Shown one piece after another: positions 45,184-55,613 of a DNA stretch of 64,000 nt. The notes under the pieces are model-generated. The model saw only the letters and a program-made list of their open reading frames with translations, was not told where the DNA came from and searched no databases. The position numbers were made by a program, and so were the translations under genes. The DNA comes from Lautropia dentalis (lineage in GTDB: Bacteria; Pseudomonadota; Gammaproteobacteria; Burkholderiales; Burkholderiaceae_E): NCBI RefSeq assembly GCF_003892345.1, contig NZ_RRUE01000001.1:1938078-2002077 (forward strand), read 5' to 3'. Positions within the stretch are counted from its first letter, which is position 1, and every line of letters begins with the position of its first letter.

Positions 45184-46671
45184 ATGCTCTGGGCCTGCAT
45201 TGCCCTGCCGGCGCTGCCGCTGGACGTGGCGCTGCGCACGCAGCCCGATCCTGCCCGGCCCGTGGCACTGATCGATGGGCCAGCCACTTGTCGCAGCCTG
45301 CTGGCCGTCAATGCGGCGGCGGCCCGGCTGGGGCTGCGCGCCGGGCAGAAGCTGACGCTGGCGCGGGCCATCCATGCCGATTTCTCCGCCCTGCCCTTCG
45401 ATGCAGCGGCCACGGCACGCTGGCAGCAGTGGCTGGCTGCCTGGGCCTACCGCTTCAGTCATCAGGTCAGCGTGGCCTGGCCGCACAGCATCGTGCTGGA
45501 GGTGGGCCACAGCCTGCAGCTGATGGGCGGCTGGCCGGCCTTCGAGGCCCGGCTGCGGGACGAGCTTGGGCAGCTGCAGTTCCAGCACCGCATCGGGCTG
45601 GCGCCCAGCCCGCGGGCAGCCCACCTGCTGGCCTGGCTGAAGGATGGCGTGCAGGCGCACACCCCGGCACAGCAGCAGGCCCTGCTGGCCCGGGTGCCGG
45701 TGCGCCGGGCCGGTCTGCCGGGTCAGGCGGGGGAACGCCTGCACCGGCTGGGTCTGCGACGCCTGCAGCAGGTGTTCGAGCTGCCGCCCGATACGGTCCG
45801 GCGGCGTTTCGGTGCCGAACTGCTGCAGTATCTGGACGAGCTGCGCGGACAGCGCCAGACGCTGCTGGCCTGCTACGCACCGCCCGATCATTTCGACATG
45901 CGCATTCCGCTCGAATATGGGGTGAGCAGCCATCAGGTGCTGCTGTTTCCGCTGCGGCGGCTGGTGATGGACCTGTCGGCTTTCCTGCAGGGGCGCAGCC
46001 AGGGCACCCAGCAGGTGCTGGTGCGGCTGGAGCACGAGCCCGACCGTGCAGGCGCCCCGGACGATACCTGTCTGCGTCTGGACCTGCTGGCGCCCGAACA
46101 GTCGGGCGACGCGCTGTTCGGCCTGCTGCGCAGCCGGCTGGAGGCCCTGCCCCTGCCGCAGCCGGTGGTGGCCGTGCGGCTGGTGGTGCAGGCGCTGCAG
46201 CCCCTGCGTCCCCGGACGCAGGATCTGTTCGAGCCGCGCGGTTCCCAGCCGGCCGAATCCTGGGCGCGGCTGCGCGAACGGCTGCGGGTGCGTCTGGGTA
46301 AGCAGGCCGTGTACGGTGTGCAGCCGGTGGCCGACCCGCGTCCCGAACGCGCCTGGCGGCAGGTGATGGGGGCGGATGCCAGGGAGGCACATGAGTGCAC
46401 AGATGGCCGACTCACTGTCACACGGAGATCCGCTGCAGCACGGCCCGACCTGCCATCCCGGCCCGGCTGGCTGCTGCCCGCCCCCCTGCCGCTGGAGCGT
46501 CCCGTGGCGGCCATCGTGCGTGGTCCCGAACGGCTGGAATCCGGCTGGTGGGATGGAGACGACCAGAAGCGCGACTACTACGTGCTGCGCCTGGCCAATG
46601 GCCAGCTGGCCTGGGCCTTCTGCCCGGTGGGCCAGCGGGGGCCGTGGACGCTGCAGGGGTGGTTTGCATGA
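45184..46671 (+). CDS. imuB: ImuB, inactive Y-family polymerase-like protein
   Basis: The hub of the mutasome: a Y-family polymerase homologue without catalytic acidic residues that links ImuA, DnaE2 and the clamp. It starts [18 protein letters not shown], where active Y polymerases have a catalytic Asp. The palm/finger region [20 protein letters not shown] and the thumb [22 protein letters not shown] follow. The C-terminus [20 protein letters not shown] and [15 protein letters not shown] is typical of ImuB. Its stop overlaps the dnaE2 start (ATGA). Confidence 0.92.
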   Translation: MLWACIALPALPLDVALRTQPDPARPVALIDGPATCRSLLAVNAAAARLGLRAGQKLTLARAIHADFSALPFDAAATARWQQWLAAWAYRFSHQVSVAWPHSIVLEVGHSLQLMGGWPAFEARLRDELGQLQFQHRIGLAPSPRAAHLLAWLKDGVQAHTPAQQQALLARVPVRRAGLPGQAGERLHRLGLRRLQQVFELPPDTVRRRFGAELLQYLDELRGQRQTLLACYAPPDHFDMRIPLEYGVSSHQVLLFPLRRLVMDLSAFLQGRSQGTQQVLVRLEHEPDRAGAPDDTCLRLDLLAPEQSGDALFGLLRSRLEALPLPQPVVAVRLVVQALQPLRPRTQDLFEPRGSQPAESWARLRERLRVRLGKQAVYGVQPVADPRPERAWRQVMGADAREAHECTDGRLTVTRRSAAARPDLPSRPGWLLPAPLPLERPVAAIVRGPERLESGWWDGDDQKRDYYVLRLANGQLAWAFCPVGQRGPWTLQGWFA

Positions 46672-49600
46672 GGCATGTACCCGATGACCGGTTGGCGCGT
46701 TCCGGCATGCCTGTGGGCCCCACGCCCGGTGCAGTCGTATCCGGTGTCGCTGCCGGTACGGGGTTTTCCGGTGCGGTACGGGGCGATGCGGAGGACCCGG
46801 ACATGCCACGTTATGCCGAGCTGCACTGCCTGTCCGATTTCACCTTCCTGCGCGGTGCATCCAGCGCTGCCCAGCTGTTTGCACGGGCCAGGGCCTGTGG
46901 CTATGAGGCGCTGGCCATCACCGATGAATGCTCACTGGCCGGCATCGTGCGGGCCTTCGAGGCCAGCCGCGACACGGGCGTGCCACTGGTCATCGGCAGC
47001 GAGTTCCGGCTGACCGATGGCACGCGCTTCGTGCTGCTGGTGGAGAACCAGCAAGGCTACGAAAATCTCTGTGCGCTGATCACCACCGGCCGCCGCGCAG
47101 CATCCAAGGGACGATACGTGCTGTCACGGACGGATGTGGAACGGGCTTCGCGCGATGGCCTGCTCTGCCTCTGGCTGCCGGATGAGCACCCCGACGGAAA
47201 GGCAGCCGATGCAGGCGCTTCTGGTGTGGATGCGGGTAACGCGCAGGCAGGTGCGCCCGCGCCAAACGACGGTTGGGCAACAGACAACGGAGTCCCGGCG
47301 GCGGAAGATAAGGCTCTGGCGACAGCAGCAGCAGGTGACCTGGCTGCAGCCCTGGTGGCCGGAAAGACGAGCACCATGCCTGTCATGGATGCCGGCATGC
47401 ATCCCCTGCTGGAACGGGCCGGCTGGATCCGCCAAACTTTTCTGCATGCCTGGCTGGCGGTGGAGCTGCACCGCGACCGCGACGATGCCCGGGTACTGGC
47501 AGAGCGTCTTGCCCTGGCGGAGATGACGGCTCTCACGCCCGTGGCCTGCGGTGACGTGCACATGGACGTGAAGCGCCGCCGTGTGCTGCAGGATACGCTG
47601 ACCGCCCTGCGCCATCGCGTGCCGCTTGCGCAGGCAGGTGGGCTGCTGTTCAGCAATGGCGAGCGCCACCTACGCCGCCGTGAGGTGCTGGCCAGTGTGT
47701 ATCCGCCCGCCCTGCTGGCCGAGACACTGGCCATTGCCCGACGCTGCACCTTCCGGCTGGACCAGCTGCGCTACGGCTACCCGCAGGAACTGGTGCCCGC
47801 CGGTCACACGCCCACCACCTGGCTGCGCAAGCTGAGTGAAGACGGCATGCGCTGGCGCTGGCCACAGGGGGTACCTTCCCGTGTGCGGCAGCAGGTCGAT
47901 CATGAGCTGGCGCTGATTGCCGATCTGGGCTACGAGCCGTATTTTCTGACGGTGCACGACATCGTGCGTTTTGCGCGCGGCCGCGGCATTCTCTGTCAGG
48001 GACGCGGGTCGGCGGCCAATTCGGCGGTGTGCTTCGTGCTGGGCATCGTGGAGGTGGACCCCAGCCGCATGCAGATGCTGGTCGAACGCTTCATCAGCCG
48101 TGAGCGCAACGAGCCACCCGACATCGACGTGGATTTCGAGCACGAACGGCGCGAGGAAGTCTTTCAGTACATCTACCGCAAGTATGGCCGGCATCGGGCG
48201 GCGCTGACGGCCAACGTCATCTGTTACCGGGGCCGCAGCGCGGCGCGCGATGCAGCCCGGGCATTGGGTTTGCCGGCAGAGCAGATCAGCGCCATCAGCG
48301 CCTGCTTCGGCCGCGGCGGCTATGGGGTGGATGTGACCCTGCGCCTGCAGGAGGCCGGTTTCGACCCGGCCTCACCCCTGATGCAGCGCCTGCTCCATCT
48401 GGTGGAAGCGCTGCGCGACCATCCCCGCCACCTGTCGCAGCACGTGGGGGGCTTCGTGATGTCCGATGGTCCGCTGGCACGGCTCGTTCCCACCGAAAAT
48501 GCCGCCATGTCCGAGCGCACGATCATCCAGTGGAACAAGGACGACCTGGATGTGTTGGGCATGCTGAAGGTGGACTGCCTGGCGCTGGGCATGCTGAGCT
48601 GCGTGCGTCGCGCGCTCGATCTGCTGGCCCGTCATCGCGGCCGCTACCTGACACCTGCCACCATTCCGCCCGATGATGAGGCCACCTACGACATGATCAG
48701 CCGGGCCGATACCGTGGGCGTCTTTCAGGTGGAATCGCGCGCCCAGATGTCGATGCTGCCGCGCCTCAAACCCCGGTGCTTCTACGACCTGGTCGTTCAG
48801 GTGGCCATCGTGCGCCCGGGGCCGATTCAGGGCGACATGGTGCATCCGTACCTGCGCAGGCGGCAGGGGCTGGAACCGGTGGACTATCCTTCGGAGGCAC
48901 TGCGCGAAGTGTTCGAGCGCACGCTGGGCGTGCCCCTCTTTCAGGAACAGGTCATGCGTCTGGCCATCGTGGCGGCGGGTTACACGCCCGGCGAGGCCGA
49001 CCAGCTGCGTCGCTCGATGGCGGCCTGGCGCCGCCATGGCGATCTGGAAATCCACCGTCAGCGCCTGGTGGGCGGCATGGTGGAACGGGGCTATTCTGCC
49101 GAATTTGCCGGACGCATCTTCGAACAGCTCAAGGGCTTTGCCAGCTACGGCTTTCCCGAAAGCCATGCCTGTGCCTTTGCGCTGATCACCTACGTGAGCA
49201 GCTGGCTGAAGTGCCATGAACCGGCCGCCTTTCTGTGCGCCCTGCTCAATGCCCAGCCGATGGGCTTCTATTCGGCCAGCACGCTGGTGCAGGACGCGCA
49301 GCGTCATGGCGTGCGGGTGCTGCCGGTGGATGTGCTGCGCAGCCAGTGGGACAACACGCTGGAAGGCGGTGAAGTGGGTGGTGTCCAGCCGGCCGTACGG
49401 CTGGGGTTCCGGCAGATCGCGGGATTGGGTGAGGCGGCGGCGCGGCGGATCGTGACGGCGCGTTTGGGGCAGATGGGGCAGGAAGGGACGGGCCGGACTG
49501 AAATGATTGTGGAGAGGATGGCGCAGAAAGGAACCGTGCCGGAGAAGGCGTGGCCGCAGAAGGTGGCGCCGGGGGCGCTACGCACGGGGTTTCGCGATGT

Positions 49601-50486
49601 AGCCGACCTGTGCCACCGTGCGCAGCTGGATGAACGTGAAGCCACCCTGCTGGCCGATGCCGGGGCGCTGGAAGCGCTGGCCGGCCATCGTCATGCGGCC
49701 CACTGGGCCGTGGCCGGTGTGGAGGAGCCCGCGCCGCTATGGGGCGACACCGTGACCGAGACGCCCGTCAGCCTGCCGGTGCCGACCGTGGTGCAGGATC
49801 TGGTGGCCGACTACCGGACGCAGGGCTTCAGTCTGGGCACGCACCCAATGGCCCTGCTGCGCCCTGCCCTGCGCGCCCGCCGCTGTGCCGACAGCCTCAC
49901 GCTGCAGCGCTGCCCGCACGGCCGTTCGGTGCGGGCCGCCGGGCTGGTGACCATGCGGCAGCGCCCCGCCACCGCCAGCGGTGTGACCTTCGTGACGCTG
50001 GAAGATGAAGGCGGCACCGTCAATGTGGTGGTGTGGGAAGACGTGGCCGTGCGCTTTCGCAAGGCACTGGTGGGCAGCCGCCTGCTGGCCATCGACGGGC
50101 GCTGGGAGGTGGTGGATGGTGTGCAGCACCTGATTGCCCGCCGGCTGCACGACCTGAGCGGGCTGCTGGGGCAGCTGGTGACGGGGGGGGGCGGGATTAT
50201 CACTGAGAACTGGCTTTCCCTTGCCAGTGTTTTCCTGTCAGGCAGAAAGGGGTACACCGATCAGCTTTGCCGAAGGTATGGCCCGGTTGATATCGGCTTG
50301 CGCACTGCGTATGGCGTCGGCCCTGTTTCTGGCGCTTCGTGTGAATGTGAGTGCCAGGTGGCCGGGACGGCCGATGCCTATCAGGGCATCGTCACACCCG
50401 GCCTCGCCCAGACGCTCAACCAGGACATCGGGGTCACTGTCGTGTGGGGCAAGCTGATATTTCAGTGTGAAGGTGTATTCCATTGA
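46668..50486 (+). CDS. dnaE2: Error-prone DNA polymerase DnaE2 (ImuC), 3' end frameshifted at a G9 run
   Basis: The translesion alpha-type polymerase of the cassette. The PHP domain starts [20 protein letters not shown]. The polymerase has [20 protein letters not shown] and the catalytic aspartates in [19 protein letters not shown]; the OB fold has [19 protein letters not shown]. Start: ATG at 46668 overlaps the imuB stop; ATG at 46803 (MPRYAELHC) gives the family N-terminus. The PHP part has an Ala/Gly insert (about residues 185-240). Near the end lies a run of nine G (50183-50191). In the encoded frame translation continues to 50486 with unrelated sequence. One more G (or two fewer) would give GGRDYH and a stop at 50206, matching the usual RDFH ending. 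Confidence 0.88.
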   Translation: MRHVPDDRLARSGMPVGPTPGAVVSGVAAGTGFSGAVRGDAEDPDMPRYAELHCLSDFTFLRGASSAAQLFARARACGYEALAITDECSLAGIVRAFEASRDTGVPLVIGSEFRLTDGTRFVLLVENQQGYENLCALITTGRRAASKGRYVLSRTDVERASRDGLLCLWLPDEHPDGKAADAGASGVDAGNAQAGAPAPNDGWATDNGVPAAEDKALATAAAGDLAAALVAGKTSTMPVMDAGMHPLLERAGWIRQTFLHAWLAVELHRDRDDARVLAERLALAEMTALTPVACGDVHMDVKRRRVLQDTLTALRHRVPLAQAGGLLFSNGERHLRRREVLASVYPPALLAETLAIARRCTFRLDQLRYGYPQELVPAGHTPTTWLRKLSEDGMRWRWPQGVPSRVRQQVDHELALIADLGYEPYFLTVHDIVRFARGRGILCQGRGSAANSAVCFVLGIVEVDPSRMQMLVERFISRERNEPPDIDVDFEHERREEVFQYIYRKYGRHRAALTANVICYRGRSAARDAARALGLPAEQISAISACFGRGGYGVDVTLRLQEAGFDPASPLMQRLLHLVEALRDHPRHLSQHVGGFVMSDGPLARLVPTENAAMSERTIIQWNKDDLDVLGMLKVDCLALGMLSCVRRALDLLARHRGRYLTPATIPPDDEATYDMISRADTVGVFQVESRAQMSMLPRLKPRCFYDLVVQVAIVRPGPIQGDMVHPYLRRRQGLEPVDYPSEALREVFERTLGVPLFQEQVMRLAIVAAGYTPGEADQLRRSMAAWRRHGDLEIHRQRLVGGMVERGYSAEFAGRIFEQLKGFASYGFPESHACAFALITYVSSWLKCHEPAAFLCALLNAQPMGFYSASTLVQDAQRHGVRVLPVDVLRSQWDNTLEGGEVGGVQPAVRLGFRQIAGLGEAAARRIVTARLGQMGQEGTGRTEMIVERMAQKGTVPEKAWPQKVAPGALRTGFRDVADLCHRAQLDEREATLLADAGALEALAGHRHAAHWAVAGVEEPAPLWGDTVTETPVSLPVPTVVQDLVADYRTQGFSLGTHPMALLRPALRARRCADSLTLQRCPHGRSVRAAGLVTMRQRPATASGVTFVTLEDEGGTVNVVVWEDVAVRFRKALVGSRLLAIDGRWEVVDGVQHLIARRLHDLSGLLGQLVTGGGGIITENWLSLASVFLSGRKGYTDQLCRRYGPVDIGLRTAYGVGPVSGASCECECQVAGTADAYQGIVTPGLAQTLNQDIGVTVVWGKLIFQCEGVFH
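50238..50483 (-). pseudogene. Truncated small DNA-binding-type protein
   Basis: The 81 codons read [20 protein letters not shown], then [20 protein letters not shown] and [21 protein letters not shown] recall this as the N-terminal half of a conserved small proteobacterial protein whose C-terminus is a helix-turn-helix. Here the frame ends just after AKLIG, so the DNA-binding half is missing and the break lies 31 bases from the canonical dnaE2 end. It could instead be an intact short protein. It lies antisense to the extended dnaE2 frame. Confidence 0.45.
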
Positions 50487-50528
50487 TGGATTCCGATGTC
50501 ACGGCCAGTATGGCGGTGTCACCGCTGA

Positions 50529-50575
50529 TGAGAAACTGACTCACCTGCCGAAGTAAAACTGACCCACCTGGGTGA
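50529..50575. mobile_element. Possible IS21-type insertion-sequence end
   Basis: AAACTGACTCACCTGCCGAAG and AAACTGACCCACCTGGGTGAA stand close together as imperfect direct repeats. Repeated CTGACYCACCTG units are typical of IS21-family ends. No transposase gene is present; 50576-50752 holds nothing recognisable. It is probably a remnant. Confidence 0.35.
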
Positions 50576-50752
50576 AGATGGTGGCTTGGTCTCTGGTGCG
50601 TGAGTTCATGCACATGACTTGGTCCAGGGAAAAGGACCTGGATCACCGGGGGGCGTTGATGCGTGAAATCACGGCCACCTCATCCCTGGGTACATGATGA
50701 GGCGGGCCTGACCGTGCTGCGTTGACAGCACCCGGTGGGGGCATACCGGCGT

Positions 50753-51064
50753 TCATTGCAACCGGAACACGTCATCCAGTGTTCTGGCTGTGAGAATCTG
50801 CCGTGTCCAGTGTCTGAGCTCGTCCAGACTGGCGGTTGTGACTCGCTGGGAAACTGCCGCGTCCAGCGGGCCGAAGCGCTCGGCCAACAGTTCCATCAGT
50901 GTCTGCTGGCGACCATCGAGGCGGCCTTCTTCCTGGCCCTGTTGCCTGCCTTCGCGGACGAATCGTTCTTTCATGGCCATCATCTGCTTGCTCTCCTCGG
51001 CATACAGTTCTTTGTACAGCAGGTTGCCAGCCGGGTGGTGCTGAAGTGCCCAGGTCGGACTCAT
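50753..51064 (-). pseudogene. C-terminal remnant of an Rpn/DUF4351-type protein
   Basis: The 103 codons contain EGRQQGQEEGRLDGRQQTLM, then ELLAERFGPLDAAVSQRVTT and a closing helix LDELRHWTRQILTARTLDDV. This is the C-terminal pattern (Gln/Glu/Gly-rich linker plus DUF4351) of Rpn-family recombination-promoting nucleases. The PD-(D/E)XK nuclease domain is missing. An independent small gene is less likely. It lies next to an IS-like end, in a patch of broken genes. Confidence 0.5.
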
Positions 51065-51161
51065 GTTTAACGGTGAAGATAGTGCATCACTCCGTTCGTC
51101 GGTATCAGAGGCCAGATGGATACACGGTGCGCCATGTTGCCACGCTCATATATCCCTGCAT

Positions 51162-52055
51162 TCACCCCCCCAGCAGCAACTCCCCGCTCTCCGCGTCCCG
51201 TGTCCGCTCCAGCGCCTGAACCACCGTATCGGCTGCCACGCGGGCGGCGTTGTGCAGGGACATGCCGGCCAGCAGCCGTGCGGTGAGCGTGGCGGAGAAC
51301 AGGTCGCCGGTGCCCTTCACCGTGCTGTCGATGCGTTGGTGGCGGAAGGACTCGGTGCCCTCGTGGGTGACGATGACCACCTGTAGCTCGTCGGGGGCGC
51401 AGTCGGCCTGGGCAGCGCTGGTCACCACCACCCATTCGGTGCCCTCGCCCAGCAGGGTGCGGGCGGCGGCCACCGTCTCGCGGAGGGTGTTGACGGGCAT
51501 CTGGGTCAGGCAGGCCAGCTCGAAGCCGTTGGGGGTCATGCCGGTGGCGACCGGCAGCAGCTGGTGGCGGTAGGCATCGACCATGCCGTCAGCCACGTAG
51601 ATGCCGCTGTCATGATCGCCCATCACCGGGTCGATGACGATCTGCAGGTCGGGGTGCTGCTCCTTCAGGGCGGGCAGCCAGTGGGCCAGCATCCGGGCCT
51701 GGCTGGGGCCGCCGAGGTAGCCGACCAGCACCGCACGCAGCACGTCCAGGGCGCCGCGGGCTTCGAGGTCGGCCAGATAGCCGGCAAACCAGTCGTCGGG
51801 GATGGCGCCGCCGTGGATGCTGGCATAGTGCGGCGTGTTGCTGAACAACACCGTAGGCACGATGGCGGCTTCGAGACCGGCACGCTGCAGCACGGGCCAG
51901 GCCACGTTGTTCCCTACCCGGCCGTAGACCACCATGGACTGCACCGACACCACGTCCAGTGCCAGAGGGCGAAGTGCGTCGTAATGGACGTGTTGACCTT
52001 CTTCGGTGTGCAGCGAATCCATGGTGGGTGCGGGATTGGGTTGCCGGGATGGCAA
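51162..52055 (-). CDS. pdxY: Pyridoxal kinase
   Basis: Phosphorylates pyridoxal to pyridoxal 5'-phosphate in the B6 salvage pathway. A ribokinase-fold protein of 297 residues. The N-terminal DVVSVQSMVVYGRVGNNVAW binds substrate; LVGYLGGPSQARML, VIDPVMGDHDSGIYV and VKGTGDLFSATLTARLLAG (with the catalytic Asp and anion hole) follow in order. An ATG at 52022 (MDSLHTEEG) would give a length nearer the family norm of about 285. It is a single gene facing a gene-poor stretch that contains a partial element B. Confidence 0.9.
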   Translation of the reverse strand: MPSRQPNPAPTMDSLHTEEGQHVHYDALRPLALDVVSVQSMVVYGRVGNNVAWPVLQRAGLEAAIVPTVLFSNTPHYASIHGGAIPDDWFAGYLADLEARGALDVLRAVLVGYLGGPSQARMLAHWLPALKEQHPDLQIVIDPVMGDHDSGIYVADGMVDAYRHQLLPVATGMTPNGFELACLTQMPVNTLRETVAAARTLLGEGTEWVVVTSAAQADCAPDELQVVIVTHEGTESFRHQRIDSTVKGTGDLFSATLTARLLAGMSLHNAARVAADTVVQALERTRDAESGELLLGG

Positions 52056-52121
52056 AGGTTATCAGTGTTGCGATGCAAAATGCAAAGGTGCTGTGTGGTG
52101 GTGCCGGGGCGGGGCGAGCTG

Positions 52122-52255
52122 CAGCGTGTCATGAACTCATATCTGTATCCGTGAAACGTCTTTGGGGCGTGCAACAGGGCGGCTGTGTCAATGGCTTCAG
52201 GGCACTGCCAAGCACAGTCATGCGCGCCCAAAAGGGGGCCATCCGGGCTGGCCCC
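52122..52255. repeat. Element B copy 5 (half element)
   Basis: It starts GCGTGTCATGAACTCAT and contains TTTGGGGCGTGCAACAGGGC, ATGGCTTCAGGGCACTGCCA and GTCATGCGCGCCCAAAAGGG, the left end and first internal hairpin of the 40-kb copy. The right half and terminal repeat are missing. It occupies much of the 313-base gap between pdxY and the MFS gene. Confidence 0.55.
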
Positions 52256-52368
52256 GGGGGTGTTGTACAGAGGGAAAAAACGCCGGTGGTGACGGGAAGT
52301 CGGTGGTGCGACGGGATGCAGGCGACCGGGGGCCGGCGCGGCGCTTTTCAGCTGGCCGGCCCGGGCCT

Positions 52369-54903
52369 TCAGCTGGCCGGGATTCGCCGCTGCGTCAGGC
52401 ACAGCAGTGCGGTGATCAGCATCAGCAGGGCCAGCACATACCAGACGAGGTGCAGCCCGAACTCGCCGGTGGCGGTGGCGCCAAGCGCCAGCGGGCCGGC
52501 CGCTGCGCCCAGGAAGTGGGCGGTGATCAGCTGGGCGATGGCGGGGTTGGCCACGACCAGCTCGCCGTCGGGGTTGCCTTCTTCTAGGATCTTCACCGTG
52601 GCGCGGCCGATATCGCTGCCGTCGTCGAGCGGGCTCTCGCCCGGCGTGCGGGGCTGAAAATTGACCAGCTCCTCGCCGCGCTCTTCCATCGCCGGCATCT
52701 GGCCAAAGGGCGCTTCTTCGACCGTGCCGGATTCGGGTTCGATGGTCGTCGGCTCATCCGTCTGCTCATCATCGGGGGGCACGCTGATGGTCTCCGGAAA
52801 CTGGATATCGTCGACGCCGGTATCGGGCAGCCGGGCATGTCCCAGGGCATCGAAAAGCGGCGTCACGGTATCCGGTCCCCAGCTGGATGCGGCCTTCGGC
52901 GCAGCGGCAACCGGCTCCGGGTCGGGGACGGCCGGGGTGGTATGGATGCCGACACCGTGGGCTTCGCCGGTGCGGGAGGCTTCGATGGGGGCTGCTTCGG
53001 CCCGGGGTGTTTCGGTCCAGGCGTTTCCCGTTTTGGCCAGGGCACTTTCCGTTCCGGTCAGGGTGCTTTCCGCCAGCGGTGTTTCAGCCTGGGGGCTTGC
53101 AGGCTGCAAGCTGTCAGCCAAGGCGTGGGCTGCCTGGACGGCTCCGGTCCGGGTTGCTTCTGCCGCGGTTGCCTCGGTTGTCGGGGCTTCGTCTGTCACC
53201 CCCTGCGCCGCTGTGGCGAGCGAAGCCGGCTCCGTGGCACCGGTGGTTGACAGGATGGACGAGGCCGGCTCGCCAGATGCTGCTTCCGGTGCCTGTAGAT
53301 TCTCCCCGCCGCTTGCATGGTCTGCACGGCCGATTTCCGGGCCTGCGCTGCTGATCTCCGGGCCTGCGCTGCTGATCTCCGGATTTGTCCCGGTGGTTGC
53401 CGGATCTGCCTCGCTGCTGCCGTGTTTTGCAGCGCTGGTATCCGGGCCCGCGGCATCGCTTGCGGGTTCTGCACCCCTGGTGTCCCAGCCTGCAGCAGTA
53501 TTGGCTGCCGTATGGGTTGCGGATTCTGCAGCACCGGAGCCGGGGTCTGCGGCATGGGTGTCCAGCCCTGCAACATGGCTTTCCGGGGTTGCCCCGGTGG
53601 CTTCCGGATCCGCGCCGCCGGCCCCTGATGCTGCATCACTGGCTGGCGCTGTGCCGGCGGTTGCTGGTTCGGCGGTGTTCCCGGACGAGGCGGGGGTGTC
53701 CGTGCCGGCGGAACCCGAATAGGAAGTCGTGTCCAGAACCGTGTCGCCCATCAGGGGGCCTGCGGCGGGCCGGAACGGCGGGCGGGTGTGGCTGTGACGG
53801 CCGCCCGTGTGACCATGCTGGCTGCGGGCGGCATGGCGCAGGGCCGCCGGCAGGATGGCGGCGTCGGGGTCCGGCGGATATTCCGGGGCCAGCATCTGGA
53901 TCAGTGTTTCGTGCAGGCCGAAGAGCCCGGCCCCAATGCCGGCGGCACCGATCCACAGGGTCAGACGGTGTTCGGCGCTGGCAAAGGGCAGCAGTCCGAT
54001 GGCTACGGCCGCGCAGGCCAGCATCAGTGCCGGGGCCAGGGCTGGCCGGGTGGTCAGTGCGGTATCGGCACTGCGCACCTGATTGAGCCAGGTGACCAGA
54101 CACAGGGCGCCCATGCCTGCACCGCCCATGCTGATCATCATCGGCGTCATGCCGTTGCGCGGCATGCCGAGCTGGTGGGCGTACAGCCCCAGCCACACCA
54201 CACAGCAGGAAAAGGCCAGTCCGGCCATGGCGTCGATGATGGCCAGAACCCAGGGCGGGCGATGGTGGCTGTGCATGTCCAGCCGGCCGTCATCGATGCG
54301 GTCGCGGGGGTCGTCGGCCGGAATCCATACCCGGACCAGCAGGGCGAGGGCCAGCAGCATCGGCACCCACGTGGACAGCGAGGCAGCCCAGCTGCGATGC
54401 CCGGCCTGGGGCGGCAGCACGGCACCGGCCAGAATGGCCGCCAGTGGCATGCCCGCCTGGACCATCAGCATCATCCAGGGACGGGAGTCGGCATCGCTGT
54501 GCGCCACGGCGGCCAGACGGCTGGCTGGCTGGGCGAAGGCCAGGGCCACGCCGCCCAGGGCCATGCCCACACAGGCGGCGCCCAGCGTGGGAATGGCGGC
54601 CGTCAGCATCAGGCTGGCTGCCGTGATCAGAAAGGTGAGCACCAGAACCTGGCGCGGCCCCTTGCGCTGCACGCAGCCGCTCGTCCAGCCCGACAGCAGG
54701 GCGGCGGGCAGAAAGAAGCTGGTGGCAAGCCAGCCGAGCCGTGGCGGGGTGGGACCGAATTTTTCGGGCAGGGAGGCGCCCAGGGTGCCCACCGCAAAAA
54801 AGACCAGCCAGGGCATGGCGCGTGACAGCAGCAGCAGTATGCCCAGACCGGTACGCGACTGGGCGGCAACGGCTGGCTGATAATCCATTTCTCCCTGATT
54901 CAT
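52369..54903 (-). CDS. MFS transporter with a ~430-residue low-complexity insertion
   Basis: A major-facilitator membrane protein, 844 residues. Helices 1-10 lie in residues about 20-340 (for example GILLLLSRAMPWLVFFAVGT, VLVLTFLITAASLMLTAAIP, APALMLACAAVAIGLLPFAS). A soluble region follows, rich in Ala, Gly, Thr, Ser, Asp and Glu (about 345-775), including repeats NPEISSAGPEISSAGPEIG. Then come two last helices (ITAHFLGAAAGPLAL and LVWYVLALLMLITALLCL). The usual loop there is a few residues. The ATG at 54903 has GAGGAG upstream. The substrate is unknown. A 60-base piece homologous to it occurs at 15148. Confidence 0.78.
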   Translation of the reverse strand: MNQGEMDYQPAVAAQSRTGLGILLLLSRAMPWLVFFAVGTLGASLPEKFGPTPPRLGWLATSFFLPAALLSGWTSGCVQRKGPRQVLVLTFLITAASLMLTAAIPTLGAACVGMALGGVALAFAQPASRLAAVAHSDADSRPWMMLMVQAGMPLAAILAGAVLPPQAGHRSWAASLSTWVPMLLALALLVRVWIPADDPRDRIDDGRLDMHSHHRPPWVLAIIDAMAGLAFSCCVVWLGLYAHQLGMPRNGMTPMMISMGGAGMGALCLVTWLNQVRSADTALTTRPALAPALMLACAAVAIGLLPFASAEHRLTLWIGAAGIGAGLFGLHETLIQMLAPEYPPDPDAAILPAALRHAARSQHGHTGGRHSHTRPPFRPAAGPLMGDTVLDTTSYSGSAGTDTPASSGNTAEPATAGTAPASDAASGAGGADPEATGATPESHVAGLDTHAADPGSGAAESATHTAANTAAGWDTRGAEPASDAAGPDTSAAKHGSSEADPATTGTNPEISSAGPEISSAGPEIGRADHASGGENLQAPEAASGEPASSILSTTGATEPASLATAAQGVTDEAPTTEATAAEATRTGAVQAAHALADSLQPASPQAETPLAESTLTGTESALAKTGNAWTETPRAEAAPIEASRTGEAHGVGIHTTPAVPDPEPVAAAPKAASSWGPDTVTPLFDALGHARLPDTGVDDIQFPETISVPPDDEQTDEPTTIEPESGTVEEAPFGQMPAMEERGEELVNFQPRTPGESPLDDGSDIGRATVKILEEGNPDGELVVANPAIAQLITAHFLGAAAGPLALGATATGEFGLHLVWYVLALLMLITALLCLTQRRIPAS

Positions 54904-55613
54904 GTCACTCCTCATCGACAGACACCCTGGCAGGCGGATCGGATATGCCTGCAGGGAGGCGGCATCAGAGAGGACTCGGCGTGCACCTGCACCGGTCTTC
55001 GTGTTGTTCTGGGGACACTGAATACCCTGCCCGTGACGATCCGGTACCGCATGCACCGCACGTGCGCTGCCATGCCGGTCCAGGCAGTGGTTTTTCCGGG
55101 GCCTGGCCGCCCATGGCGCAGCCAGACGCACCCGCATGTCCCTGTAGATGTCGCCCGCCCCAGAGCGTATGTCAACAGGGGCAAGAATATATTGCTGCCG
55201 TTTAACAAAATGCTGCAATGATGCAGCGGTATGCACGTCACTGTTTCCGGCCTTGTCCGGGGCCTTTCCGGGGGATAATGAGAACCATCATGCCGCGATG
55301 CTGCCCGGTTCGTGCCTGTCTGCCCCGTGCTGTGAGCCCGGTCTGCCCCGTGTCGGTCCCCTGTTCTGCCGGGTGCAGACCCTGATTTGACCGGTGCAGA
55401 GCCTGATGGGGCGCGGTACGGGGCACGGCGCAGGCTGCAGCGAGGGCGTTCCCGGCCGTCAGCCCGCATTCGGCATTCTGGGCCCTGCCCTGCAGGCGTG
55501 CCCGAACAGCCCGGAAACGGACGAGGGCGAACGATCTTCCCGGGTGTGGCAAACCGGGACAGGCAGATACATTTTGGATAGAAGAGATTGTCGAGATTAC
55601 AAGGAGATATGTA

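Noticed and set aside
46395-46667. Upstream extension of dnaE2 into imuB
   Set aside because: The frame is open but overlaps imuB. The ATGA overlap at 46668 or the ATG at 46803 gives proper family starts.
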